From Takifugu bimaculatus (lineage: Eukaryota; Chordata; Actinopteri; Tetraodontiformes; Tetraodontidae), in contig SWLE01000906.1 of NCBI GenBank assembly GCA_004026145.2, positions 32,631 to 96,630 on the forward strand: a DNA stretch of 64,000 nt, given 5' to 3'. Positions within the stretch are counted from its first letter, which is position 1. Every line of letters begins with the position of its first letter. Of this stretch, positions 21,902 through 32,089 are shown piece after piece. The translations under genes and the position numbers were made by a program. Below the pieces are notes generated by a model, which saw only the letters and a program-made list of their open reading frames with translations, ran no database searches and had not been told where the DNA came from.

Positions 21902-22169
21902 TGTGACGGCCCGCCCATGTGTTTTGTTTTGTTTACCCAGAGACTGGGTGGGTCGTCAGTGAGACTGGTTTCACTTGCAAGCTGGGAGGAGCCAGAGGGC
22001 ATAAAAGGGGCGGTTCTCCTTTGTCTCGGCCTCTGGCTGGGCTGCTGCCACCATACCTCATGGCCGTCTCATCATTTTGGTTTGGGTTTCTCAATAAAAT
22101 ATTAGATGATTTGATCGTTCTGTGTGCTGACTCCCTCTATTTGTTACGACTTTGAGCCAAGTCGTAACA
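21902..22169 (+). repeat. Gypsy 5' LTR
   Basis: 268 bp, begins TGTGACGGCCCGCCC and ends AAGTCGTAACA. CATAAAAGGGG near 22000 is a likely TATA box and AATAAAATATT near 22092 a poly(A) signal. It differs from the 3' LTR at two sites. Confidence 0.95.
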
Positions 22170-22171
22170 AA

Positions 22172-22189
22172 TGGGGGCTCGTCCGGGAT
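22172..22189 (+). other. Gypsy primer binding site (tRNA-Pro)
   Basis: TGGGGGCTCGTCCGGGAT, two bases after the LTR, is the 18-nt tRNA-Pro complement known from murine leukaemia viruses. Confidence 0.9.
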
Positions 22190-22809
22190 TTTGAAAATCC
22201 CTGAAGAAATGGTTGTTTTCTTGGCAGTTGATGCTTGCCAGGTTAAACGTAAAAGTTGGAGGGAGTTTAGCATACAGTTGTGTTAAAGTTTGAGAGAGCG
22301 TTAGTGCTTTGTCCACTTATGGTTTAGAAGTTCTGGCCTGGTGTGCTTCAGGGCAGGCACTAGGTGTTGGAGATACCTTTCCCGGTAGGTCTAAGGTGGT
22401 CTGGGTGACTAGACCTGTTTGTTGTTTTAGTTTGTTATTTTGGTGCACTAGTGTGGTTAGAGCGTTTGTCTCGGGGACACTTCCAGGACTGTCAAGGTGG
22501 GCTGCCAGCGTGCTGGTCGCTTAACCGAGTCACTGGGCTTTGTGTTTAATCTTCCCACCACAACTTTTGCATGAAGTCTAGGGTTTGAGTTAGCTAGTTA
22601 GCTCCCTGGTTAGGTAGGTAGCTAGGGGAAAGTTGCTCCACATGTGACTGCTGTGTGCACACCAGGTTGACTAGCTTGTTGTGTTGGTGGTGAAGGTGCT
22701 TACTTGCCTTTACGCCGGGCACAACTGTGGTTGGTTAGCGTGCTAGACTGGGGTTTGGTAAGTTTATACGGTTTGAGTAATTCAGGGGACTAGCATTAGT
22801 GTTGTGGAC
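22190..22809 (+). other. Gypsy leader region
   Basis: About 620 bp of non-coding leader before gag. No long frame is supported. Confidence 0.6.
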
Positions 22810-23382
22810 ATGCCTTCAGTAGATGAGTTCTTGCGGAATCCAACTTGGGAGTTATTAAAGACTCTCAAGAAAGAACAACTGTTAAAAGTTGCAGAGCATT
22901 TTGATGTGGAGTGCCCTAGGCCATCACGTAAAGACACGATATTGTCTACTTTAAAGGCAAACCTGGTGCAGCAGAAGGTTTTGCCTCCAGTAGTGGGTAG
23001 TTCTCTGGAACCTCATAAACAGGTTTCTCAGGTTGAGGGGTTCGGAGCTTTAACTTTTGAGCAGCAGAAGGAACTGCTAGTATTACAGCATCAGCAGGCA
23101 GTGGAGGAGGAGGCACGGGCTAAAGAGTACGCTTTCGAACTTGAGAAGCTAAAGTGGAAAGTTCAGTTACGTGAGGCTGAATTGAAGCAAGAGCAACAGA
23201 GTTTAGAGCGTTACCATCTTGACCTGATGAAAGATGGTAAACTTTCTGGTCCCTCTGAAGGTAGCTTGTCGGCACAGAGTACTTATTTTGATGTCGCAAG
23301 TAACTTGAGACTGGTTCCAAAATTTTCTGAAGAAGATCTTGATACTTTTTTTTTGTTGTTTGAAAGGCTGGAAGTGGTCTGA
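22810..23382 (+). pseudogene. gag: Gypsy gag, N-terminal part (ends in a frameshift)
   Basis: ATG at 22810. About 190 codons: an N-terminal helical domain, then a long charged helix (coiled-coil-like, EEARAKEYAFELEKLKW), then FSEEDLDTFFLLFERL, a conserved gag boundary. The frame closes at TGA 23380-23382, while the matching continuation (WSDSEQTLLLQC) lies in the next frame. A small deletion of a number of bases not divisible by three near 23365-23375 is the simplest cause. Confidence 0.8.
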
Positions 23383-26300
23383 CTCTGAACAGACATTGCT
23401 GCTGCAATGTGTTCTGACTGGAAAAGCTCAAGAAGCCTTTTCTGCGTTAAGTATGGCTGACAGTGAAAACTATAACTCTGTGAAGATTGCAGTTTTAAAG
23501 GCTTACGAGTTGGTGCCAGAAGCATATCGACAGAAATTTAGAACTTCTAGAAAACAACATGATAAAACATATGTGGAGTTTGTTAGGGAGTTAACTACTC
23601 TCTTTAATCGTTGGCTAATTGCATCTGGAGTAGAGACCTTTCCACAATTGTGTGAACTTCTTTTGTTAGAACAGTTCAAATTTACTCTTCCAGAGCGTAT
23701 AGCTACATTTCTGGCGGAGCATAAGGTAAAGAGTGCATCAGAGGCTGCAGTTTTAGCAGATGAATATGCCTTGACTCACAAGATCCGGGGAAACTGGAGT
23801 CGTAGAGACATGCCTTCCAGTACTCAGAAAATGGATCGTTTGGGTTTGGAATTGGAAGTTGATTTGCCCAAGAGTGGTGGTAGTCATGAGAAGCAGTACC
23901 AGGGTAGAACTTGTAATTACTGTTTGGGACAAGGTCATTGGAAGAGGGAATGTCCAGTGTCGAAGTCAAACAGCAGGTTCTACCAGGGAATCCGTCCTGC
24001 AAAACCTGTGGCTTTGGCTGTGTCAGTTCGTGCTGCTGGTAAGGCTGGGGCAATAGCTGCTGTGAAACGGCATACTAACTCCATGGTGGTTGCCCCTGAC
24101 CTACCTGTGGTGTCAGGGTTAGACGAGTCTGACTTTAGGTCATTTGACCCAGGGTATCGTTCCTATGTCTCCCAAGGTTTTGTGTCCTTGGTGGGAAGTG
24201 GGAAACGGGTACCTGTTAACATTTTAAGGGATTCGGGTGCTTTGGACTCGTTTATTCTCGAGTCGGTGCTGCCGTTTTCCTCAGACAGTGACACTGGCAG
24301 TTGTGTTAAGGTTAGGGGGATGGGTCCAAATGTTTTGACTGTTCCTTTACATAAGTTATCTCTATCTTCAAATCTAGTGCAGGGTGAGGTTTCACTTGGG
24401 GTATGTTCAGAGCTGCCTATAGCAGGAATACATGTGATCTTGGGAAATGACTTGGCCAGGACTCATGTGCAAGGTGGTGCACAGCTTATCCCTGAAGGGG
24501 TTACTAGGTCTGATACTGTGGAGCCCTGTAGTGGGAAGCATACAGACTCAGCAGTTTACCCAGTGGGGGTAGTCACTCGAGCTCAGAGTCATTCTAGTTC
24601 TGGTTCTAAAACGGTGGGAAAATTAGAAAAAGCAAACTTGGAAAAGTCCCAGAGGACAATGAAAGGGTTATTTGCCCGTAGAGTCGAAAAGCGGGTCTTT
24701 AGCCCCGGTGACCAAGTGTTGGCACTTCTTCCTTTGGTGGGTTCGCCCTTTCAGGTGAAATTTGCAGGCCCTTATGCTGTTGTAAGGCAGATCTCGGATC
24801 AGAATTACATCATTGCAACGCCTGATCGTAGGAAGAAGTCACAGCTTTGCCATGTAAACCTGTTGAAACCTTATTACGCCCTTCCGTCTTTGTCTAATGG
24901 TACTCTGGGGGAAAGAGCAGTGGCAGCCTCAGTGGGTAATCCTGACCCTATGTCTGTATTGGTAGGGGGTGAAAAGGAGGATGTGAAGGTTCCTGATGAT
25001 AGCATCATGCAGGGCCGTCTTAGGAACTCTGAGTCTCTTAGTAAGTTACACAGGTTGTTGGATCATTTGTCTGATATGCTAATTGAACTGATACGTTCTT
25101 TCCCTTCCTTGTTCTCGGACACTCCCTCTCGTACTCACTTAATTAAGCATGACATAGATGTAGGAGATGCTCAACCTATTCGGCAACGTTTTTATTGCGT
25201 TTCACCGAAGAAACGTGAACAGCTTGAGACAGAGGTAAGGTACATGTTAGAGCATGACATTGCGGTGCCCTCTAGTTCAAGATGGGCTTCACCATGTTTG
25301 CTGGTGGTTAAACCAGATAATACTTTTAGACCATGTACTGATTTTCGCAAAGTGAACAAGATCACTAAACCTGACTCTTTTCCATTACCACGGATGGAGG
25401 ATTGTGTAGATCAGGTTGGTTCGGCAAAATTTGTCAGTAAATTTGACCTTTTGAAGGGTTATTGGCAAGTGCCCTTGTCAAAGCGTGCACAGGACGTTGC
25501 TTCATTCATAACCTCTTCAGGGCTTTATTCATATAAAGTTATGCCATTTGGGTTACGAAATGCACCAGCTACCTTTCAGAGATTAATGAATACAGTAGTG
25601 GCCGGCTTGGATGGCTGCGCGGTGTACTTGGATGATGTTGTCATCTATAGTGACACATGGGAAAACCATCTACAGCACATCAAAGCTTTGTTTGACCGTC
25701 TTGAGTGGGCAAATCTGACAATAAATCTAGCTAAGTGTGAGGTTGCCAGGGCTACTGTAACTTACTTAGGAAAGGTGGTGGGTCAGGGGCACGTTCGTCC
25801 AGTTAGAGCCAAAGTGTTGGCCATTGATCAGTTTTCCCCACCAACAACTAAAAAAGAACTCATGCGTTTTTTGGGCATGGTAGGCTATTATCGGGCATTT
25901 TGTAGGAACTTTTCTACTGTGGTTGCCCCTCTTACTAGTCTCCTTAGTGAAAAGGCAAAGTTTGAGTGGTCACCCCTGTGTCAGCAAGCTTTTGAAGAGG
26001 TTAAGCTTGTGATTTCCTCTGCCCCTGTGTTGGCCGCTCCTAGAATGGGAGAGCCTTTTAAGCTGCAGGTGGATGCCAGCAAGTTGGGGGCTGGGGCAGT
26101 ACTGTTGCAGATAGGTGAGGATGAGATAGACCACCCAGTCAGCTTCTTTTCCCGAAAGTTCAATTCTTACCAGTTGAACTATTCTATTGTGGAGAAGGAA
26201 GCGTTGGCATTAATATGGGCCTTGCAGCATTTTGAAGTCTATGTAGGGGGGGGAGTGGAGCCACTGGTAGTTTACACTGATCACAACCCTCTCACATTCC

Positions 26301-26437
26301 TCCATTCTTTGCAGAATCCAAACCAACGACTCATGAGATGGTGTCTTTTCCTGCAGCCGTACAACTTAGACATCCGCCATATAAAGGGGGCAGAGAATGT
26401 CCTGGCAGATGCGCTGTCTAGGGCACTGCCTAGTTGA
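23375..26437 (+). CDS. pol: Gypsy gag C-terminus, protease, integrase C-terminus, RT and RNase H
   Basis: One open frame from about 23375 to the stop after RALPS at 26437. In order: SCAN-like capsid segment (LLLLEQFKFTLPERIATFL, EAAVLADEY); CCHC knuckle CNYCLGQGHWKREC; aspartic protease DSGALDSF; then, where a full integrase is expected, only its C-terminal GPY/F-type module (FSPGDQVLALLP, FAGPYAVV, HVNLLKPYY); then RT with FRKVN, MPFGLRNAP and YLDDVV; RNase H with VDASKLGAG, EKEALAL, YTDHNPL and ADALSR. The protein ends after RNase H, so integrase is upstream of RT. The loss of the integrase core keeps the frame. Confidence 0.9.
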   Translation, partial: WSDSEQTLLLQCVLTGKAQEAFSALSMADSENYNSVKIAVLKAYELVPEAYRQKFRTSRKQHDKTYVEFVRELTTLFNRWLIASGVETFPQLCELLLLEQFKFTLPERIATFLAEHKVKSASEAAVLADEYALTHKIRGNWSRRDMPSSTQKMDRLGLELEVDLPKSGGSHEKQYQGRTCNYCLGQGHWKRECPVSKSNSRFYQGIRPAKPVALAVSVRAAGKAGAIAAVKRHTNSMVVAPDLPVVSGLDESDFRSFDPGYRSYVSQGFVSLVGSGKRVPVNILRDSGALDSFILESVLPFSSDSDTGSCVKVRGMGPNVLTVPLHKLSLSSNLVQGEVSLGVCSELPIAGIHVILGNDLARTHVQGGAQLIPEGVTRSDTVEPCSGKHTDSAVYPVGVVTRAQSHSSSGSKTVGKLEKANLEKSQRTMKGLFARRVEKRVFSPGDQVLALLPLVGSPFQVKFAGPYAVVRQISDQNYIIATPDRRKKSQLCHVNLLKPYYALPSLSNGTLGERAVAASVGNPDPMSVLVGGEKEDVKVPDDSIMQGRLRNSESLSKLHRLLDHLSDMLIELIRSFPSLFSDTPSRTHLIKHDIDVGDAQPIRQRFYCVSPKKREQLETEVRYMLEHDIAVPSSSRWASPCLLVVKPDNTFRPCTDFRKVNKITKPDSFPLPRMEDCVDQVGSAKFVSKFDLLKGYWQVPLSKRAQDVASFITSSGLYSYKVMPFGLRNAPATFQRLMNTVVAGLDGCAVYLDDVVIYSDTWENHLQHIKALFDRLEWANLTINLAKCEVARATVTYLGKVVGQGHVRPVRAKVLAIDQFSPPTTKKELMRFLGMVGYYRAFCRNFSTVVAPLTSLLSEKAKFEWSPLCQQAFEEVKLVISSAPVLAAPRMGEPFKLQVDASKLGAGAVLLQIGEDEIDHPVSFFSRKFNSYQLNYSIVEKEALALIWALQHFEVYVGGGVEPLVVYTDHNPLTFLHSLQNPNQRLMRWCLFLQPYNLDIRHIKGAENVLADALSRALPS

Positions 26438-26583
26438 AATTTTGTGTTCTGTTTGCCTTAATCTCTTGGTTTTTCCCTGTCATTCTTGCTCTGTTTCTTT
26501 AAGGGGTCAAAATTGCCCAGGCAGGAGGAGCGGAACTGGGTTAAGCCGAGCACAGGAGTGGTGCCAGTCTGGACCTGTTCCTT

Positions 26584-26594
26584 ATGGGGGGGGG
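26584..26594 (+). other. Gypsy polypurine tract
   Basis: A run of Gs (about 10) directly before the TG of the 3' LTR; unusual in having almost no A. Confidence 0.75.
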
Positions 26595-26862
26595 TGTGAC
26601 GGCCCGCCCATGTGTTTTGTTTTGTTTACCCAGAGACTGGGTGGGTCGTCAGTGAGACTGGTTTCACCTGCAAGCTGGGAGGAGCCAGAGGGCATAAAAG
26701 GGGCGGTTCTCCTTTGTCTCGGCCTCTGGCTGGGCTGCTGCCACCATACCTCATGACCGTCTCATCATTTTGGTTTGGGTTTCTCAATAAAATATTAGAT
26801 GATTTGATCGTTCTGTGTGCTGACTCCCTCTATTTGTTACGACTTTGAGCCAAGTCGTAACA
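26595..26862 (+). repeat. Gypsy 3' LTR
   Basis: 268 bp, the same ends as the 5' LTR, two substitutions. It is followed directly by CTGA and the minisatellite. Confidence 0.95.
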
Positions 26863-28632
26863 CTGATCACACACCCGCCCTCAGTCGCTGATCACACACC
26901 CGCCCTCAGTCGCTGATCACACACCCGCCCTCAGTTGCTAATCACACACCCGCCCTCAGTCGCTGATCACACACCCGCCCTCAGTCGCTGATCACACACC
27001 CGCTCTCACCCTCTGATCACACACCCGCTCTCACTCACTGATCGCACACCCGCCCTCAGTCGCTGATCACACACCCGCCCTCACCCTCTGATCACACACC
27101 CGCTCTCACCCTCTGATCACACACCCGCTCTCACCCTCTGATCACACACCCGCCCTCACCCTCTGATCACACACCCGCCCTCAGTCACTGATCACAGACC
27201 CGCCCTCAGTCGCTGATCACACACCCGCCCTCAGTCGCTGATCACACACCCGCCCTCACCCTCTGATCACACACCCGCTCTCACTCACTGATCGCACACC
27301 CGCCCTCAGTCGCTGATCACACACCCGCCCTCACCCTCTGATCACACACCCGCTCTCACCCTCTGATCACACACCCGCTCTCACCCTCTGATCACACACC
27401 CGCTCTCAGTCACTGATCACAGACCCGCCCTCAGTCGCTGATCACACACCCGCCCTCAGTCGCTGATCACACACCCGCCCTCAGTCGCTGATCACACACC
27501 CGCCCTCACCCTCTGATCACACACCTGCCCTCACCCTCTGATCACACACCCGCTCTCACTCACTGATCGCACACCCGCCCTCAGTCGCTGATCACACACC
27601 CGCCCTCACCCTCTGATCACACACCCGCTCTCACCCTCTGATCACACACCCGCTCTCACCCTCTGATCACACACCCGCTCTCAGTCACTGATCACAGACC
27701 CGCCCTCAGTCGCTGATCACACACCCGCCCTCACGCTCTGATCACACACCCGCCCTCAGTCGCTGATCACACACCCGCCCTCAGTCGCTGATCACACACC
27801 CGCCCTCAGTCGCTGATCACACACCCGCCCTCACTCACTGATCACACACCCGCCCTCAGTCGCTGATCACACACCCGCCCTCAGTCGCTGATCACACACC
27901 CGCCCTCACCCTCTGATCACACACCCGCTCTCACCCTCTGATCACACACCCGCCCTCAGTCGCTGATCACACACCTGCCCTCACCCTGTGATCACACACC
28001 CGCCCTCAGTCACTGATCACACACCCGCCCTCAGTCGCTGATCACACACCTGCCCTCACCCTCTGATCACACACCCGCCCTCAGTCGCTGATCACACACC
28101 TGCCCTCACCCTCTGATCACACACCCGCCCTCAGTCACTGATCACACACCCGCTCTCAGTCGCTGATCACACACCCGCCCTCACTCACTGATCACACACC
28201 CGCCCTCAGTCACTGATCACACACCCGCTCTCACTCGCTGATCACACACCCGCTCTCACTCGCTGATCACACACCCGCCCTCACTCGCTGATCACACACC
28301 CGCCCTCAGTCGCTGATCACACACCCGCCCTCAGTCGCTGATCACACACCCGCTCTCAGTCGCTGATCACACACCCGCTCTCACTCGCTGATCACACACC
28401 CGCTCTCACTCGCTGATCACACACCCGCCCTCACTCGCTGATCACACACCCGCCCTCACTCGCTGATCACACACCCGCTCTCACTCGCTGATCACACACC
28501 CGCTCTCACTCGCTGATCACACACCCGCTCTCACCCTCTGATCACACACCCGCCCTCACCCTCTGATCACACACCCGCCCTCAGTCGCTGATCACACACC
28601 CGCTCTCACCCTCTGATCACACACCCGCCCTG
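26863..28632 (+). repeat. 25-bp minisatellite, right part
   Basis: About 70 further units of the 25-bp repeat. The variant ending CCTCAGTCGC dominates here, whereas CCTCACCCTC and TCTCACCCTC dominate on the left. Short higher-order runs (a block of 8-10 units near 27030-27180, 27280-27420 and 27560-27700) suggest unequal exchange. Confidence 0.97.
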
Positions 28633-28995
28633 CTGGGTTAGGGTTAACTCTAACCTCTAACTCTAACCCACCCTGATGGGTTAGGGTTAACTCTAACCTC
28701 TAACCCACCCTGATGGGTTAGGGTTAACCCTAACCTCTAACCTCTGACCCACCCTGCTGGGTTAGGGTTAACTCTAACCTCTAACCCACCCTGATGGGTT
28801 AGGGTTAACTCTAACCTCTAACCTCTAAGCCACCCTGATGGGTTAGGGTTAACTCTAACCTCTAACCCACCCTGCTGGGTTAGGGTCAACTCTAACCTCT
28901 AACCCACCCTGCTGGGTTAGGGTTAACTCTAACCTCTAAACCACCCTGATGGGTTAGGGTTAACCCTAACCTCTAACCTCTAACCCACCCTGCTG
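28633..28995. repeat. Telomere-like minisatellite of inverted-repeat units
   Basis: About eight units of 38-50 bp. Each has TGGGTTAGGGTTAAC followed by TCTAACCTCTAACCCA, so every unit can fold into a hairpin joining G- and C-strand telomere motifs. Units are separated by CCCTGATG or CCCTGCTG. The array ends about 30 bp before a DHX8 splice acceptor. Confidence 0.9.
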
Positions 28996-29019
28996 GGGGA
29001 TTTCTGCCTGGTTCCTCAG

Positions 29020-29765
29020 GACAAGCAGGCTTTGGCTGACCAAAAGAAGGCAAAGTTCCACCAGCCTGAGGGAGACCATCTGACCCTGTTGGCAGTTTAC
29101 AACTCCTGGAAGAACAACAAGTTCTCCAACCCCTGGTGCTACGAGAACTTCATCCAGGCTCGCTCCCTTCGCAGAGCCCAGGACATCCGCAAACAGATGC
29201 TGGGAATCATGGACAGGTACCAGGCTTAGGAGGGAAGCCAGTCCACCTTTCCTGATGAAGGTCTCATGCTCCTGATGCTCCTGATGCTCCTTAGGCACAA
29301 GCTTGACGTGGTGTCCTGTGGCAAAGCAACAGTCCGGGTCCAGAAAGCCATCTGCAGTGGTTTCTTCAGGAACGCAGCCAAGAAGGATCCTCAGGAAGGC
29401 TACCGCACCCTGATCGACCAGCAGGTGGTCTACATCCACCCCTCCAGTGCTCTGTTCAACCGCCAGCCGGAGTGGTATGAAAACACCTTTACTGTTGCTG
29501 TTGACCCCCCTCAGGCCCGTTCTGAGCCTGGCTTTCCCTCCCCAGGGTCGTCTACCATGAGCTGGTGCTGACCACCAAGGAATACATGCGGGAGGTGACC
29601 ACCATCGACCCCCGCTGGCTGGTGGAGTTCGCGCCTGCGTTCTTTAAGGTGTCCGACCCCACTCGCCTCAGCAAGCAGAAGAAGCAGCAGCGCCTGGAGC
29701 CTCTGTACAACCGCTACGAGGAGCCCAACGCCTGGAGGATCTCGCGCGCCTTCAGACGCCGTTGA
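29020..29765 (+). CDS. dhx8: DHX8 (Prp22-type DEAH-box helicase), last three exons only
   Basis: DHX8 is the spliceosomal DEAH-box ATPase that releases spliced mRNA. Exons: 29020-29216 (starts DKQALADQKKAKFHQ), 29295-29474 and 29546-29765, with GT/AG borders and matching phases. The encoded C-terminus (helicase-associated and OB-fold region: CYENFIQARSLRRAQDI, YIHPSSALFNRQPEW, EYMREVTTIDPRWLVEFAP) is near identical to vertebrate DHX8 and ends in AWRISRAFRRR and TGA. ATTAAA at 29871 is a likely poly(A) signal. No earlier DHX8 exon, including the ATPase motifs, is in the 29 kb upstream, which is repeat and NLR sequence. Either an intron is enormous or this is a 3' fragment. Confidence 0.92.
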
Positions 29766-30474
29766 GGCCAAGAGCGGGTCAAAGCCAAGGACTTCAGACC
29801 GTGGACTATTTATGCTGCCATTTTCTATCAGAAATGTGACGTCTGGACCAGTGTGAACAGAAATGTCCTCATTAAACATCACTTTTGTAGCCTCGGCTTT
29901 CATTGAGAACCAAAGCTTTCACGGTCGAGACTGGAGGAGCAGAAAGGTGGAACTGGATCAGCTGATCCCTGGTGGCCGTCGGCCACGTGCACACGTGTGC
30001 GCGCGCTGACATTGGGGAAATAAAAGGCAACGACGGTCAAAAATGATTTCAATGTCCCGTCTGAGTGGGACTGGATCCCTACACCTGTTATGGCTGAGAC
30101 TGGGAGGCCAAGTGAGCGGTGGGAATCATTCCTGGGGGATCTAGTGGATCCCCTCTGTGGGGCGTGGATGGATGACGGTGGCACTTTAGGTTAGGTTAGT
30201 CCGGCAGCCCCCCAAAGGTGCTGCTCAAGGAGCCGGACTGCTGGGGTCAGGGGTCAAAGCAGTTCACCCTTATTCATAAAACCACCCTGGGCGGGGCAAC
30301 TAGGGGGTCGGCGATGCAGATGCATCCAATGTTAAAAGAACACTTTTAAAGTTGGTCTATTTATGTTTCTGCTGCTCTTTATCTAACTTGTTTGAAAACC
30401 ATTTATTCTGAATCATTAGTTTAGCCTCTGATATCCCGGAGGCAGGTTCAAGTCTCCTGTCGCTCTCCGTTTGA

Positions 30475-30488
30475 CCACCAGGGGGCGC
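30475..30488 (+). promoter_or_regulatory. CTCF-type motif
   Basis: CCACCAGGGGGCGC is a full match to the core CTCF consensus. It lies between the two genic pieces and near the edges of the repeat-rich domains. Binding is not shown by sequence alone. Confidence 0.6.
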
Positions 30489-30517
30489 AGCGACCTCACG
30501 GCTCCAACTAAGAGCTG

Positions 30518-30621
30518 CTGAGTCATGTTTCTGCTGAGTCATGTTTCTGTCAGTCATGTTTCTGCCGAGTCATGTTTCTGTCAGTCATGTTTCTGCTGAG
30601 TCATGTTTCTGTCAGTCATGT
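30518..30621 (+). repeat. Short tandem repeat with AP-1-like words
   Basis: About seven units of 14-17 bp, GAGTCATGTTTCTG alternating with TCAGTCATGTTTCTG. Several contain TGAGTCA, the AP-1 consensus. Confidence 0.75.
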
Positions 30622-31238
30622 GGTCCTCTGTGTGCAGCATGTTGCTGCTAACAATGCTAACAACGTGATCCTGGTCGTGGTCACCACGTCAGGGTAGAAG
30701 ACAGGTGCACATCCAGGTGGTCAAAGGTTCGGGTCGCGGCTCAGACAGACCAGAACAGGAAAAGCTGATCCGGGTGTGTTTCGGCTCAGGAATTTCCAGG
30801 GTTCCCAGGATTGTGGTCAAGCAGGATGAGTGAGGGATTAGCAGAGGCGGTTGGACAGGATTGGACAGGAACACACGTGTCTCTTCTTCGGTTCCTTTAT
30901 CTTCAGAACTATTGAGTGATTTCATAAAGATAAAATCATAATTAATACCTCAAAGATGACTCAGGCCTGAAAGAGAGCAAGGAAAAAATGCTCTGGTTGT
31001 TACTAGTCGTCATGGTAACTGGATCACATGGGCCGACAGACTGAAGAGGACATTAACCCAAAAATCTGTGGAGCCTTTAGCATTAGCAACCAGTCTAGCT
31101 GCTTCACACGGTGCTGAATGCTGCTACTGTCTCCCCTGCAGTGAAGCATCATGGGAGGTGGCAGATGGACAAACCAGCAGTGCGTGGTTGACGAGAACCT
31201 GTGACACACTCACACACACACACTCACACACTCACGCC

Positions 31239-31829
31239 ATGGAGGAAGGCTTCAGTTTAAACGTGCTGGTAAGTGAAGTCTCTCTTCTCTCTGTAGCAGC
31301 ACCTTCATGCTGGAAACGTGAGGTTTTATTCCGGTTTTCCAGCCAAATGAGCCCGTTTTAACGGCGGTCCCGAGGGAGAGTAACGCCTCTCACCTGTTGT
31401 CATTCAGAAGAAAGTGGCGGCAGAAGCCGACTACACGGACGTGTCGCTGACAGCGGCTGAGCGCGTGCGAGCGCTGGGGAAGATGGGCAACAGCGTGGAG
31501 ATCAACCAGGACGTCCACCCACGCCGGTACTTCCGCTCCGGGGTGGAGATGGAGCGCATGGCCGATGTTTACCTGGCCGAGGGCAGCCTGGAGAACGCCT
31601 ACGTCTTATACACCAAGTTCATCATGTGAGATCCCGCCACACCTCCAAAACAAAGCGTACAAACAAGCAGTGAGGCTTTGGCTGTTGCCAAGGTTACGGG
31701 GACGTTACAGGGGGACCATGGACAACATGAAACTGTACCTCTCCTGTTTTCAGTCTGTTTGTAGAGAAATTGCCACATCACAGAGATTATCAGCAATGCA
31801 GCGTCCCCGAGAGACGTCTCATCATGAAG
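31239..31829 (+). CDS. stambpl1: STAMBPL1 (AMSH-LP), first three coding exons only
   Basis: STAMBPL1 is an endosomal K63-specific deubiquitinase. Exons: 31239-31268 (ATG, MEEGFSLNVL), 31408-31625 and 31754-31829. All have GT/AG borders, with phases giving KKVAAEADYTDVSL, RRYFRSGVEMERM, NAYVLYTKFI and LFVEKLPHHRDYQQCSVPE. This is the N-terminal USP8-dimerisation/MIT-like domain and is closer to STAMBPL1 than to STAMBP. The clathrin-binding part and JAMM catalytic domain are missing. A donor (GTAACA) ends exon 3, but a telomeric array starts about 260 bp later and no further exon is seen up to 64000. ATAD1 and STAMBPL1 lie in the same chromosomal band in human (10q23), so their presence together is plausible synteny. 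Confidence 0.9.
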
Positions 31830-32089
31830 GTAACATCCTCCGCTCAGGTTGTCATGACGATTACGTTCAACTCACATGTTGAGAAGAGAGAGAGATTAGA
31901 GCAGATATGCTAGCAGGAACCAGCCAGGCCAGAGATCATCGGATCTTTGTTACACTCATGAAGGTCGGTGCTCCTGGAGAGCTTTTAGTGTGACAGGGAG
32001 AGGACAGATCCAGGACTAAAAGGATCTGGGGATGAGTAGATCTCCTTAGATCCCCATCTCCTCCCTCACCGTAGCTCCACACTTTTCAG
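31830..32089. other. STAMBPL1 intron 3 start, then array boundary
   Basis: Unique sequence that runs into TTAGGG repeats near 32090. No exon is seen. Confidence 0.6.

Larger units (their letters stand above)
21902..26862 (+). mobile_element. Ty3/gypsy LTR retrotransposon, Gmr1-like, defective
   Basis: 268-bp LTRs with TG...CA ends and a 4-bp CTGA duplication (21898-21901 and 26863-26866), inserted in the minisatellite. LTRs differ at two positions, so it is very young. Internal order is gag (SCAN-related), zinc knuckle, protease, integrase C-terminal module, RT, RNase H, end. Integrase before RT is the hallmark of Gmr1-like elements. The integrase zinc and DDE core regions are missing, and gag has a frameshift, so this copy could only have moved with help in trans, unless the damage came after insertion. 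Confidence 0.92.
29766..31238. other. Intergenic between DHX8 and STAMBPL1 pieces
   Basis: DHX8 3' UTR to about 29890, then non-coding sequence. It contains a CTCF-like motif (30475-30488) and a short tandem repeat (30520-30620). No other gene is seen; minus-strand frames here lack splice sites or domains. Confidence 0.6.

Noticed and set aside
20690..28632. Possible CRISPR array
   Set aside because: The unit is a contiguous 25-bp minisatellite without unique spacers, in a vertebrate genome.
28966..29439. Minus-strand frame over DHX8
   Set aside because: Antisense shadow of conserved DHX8 exons.
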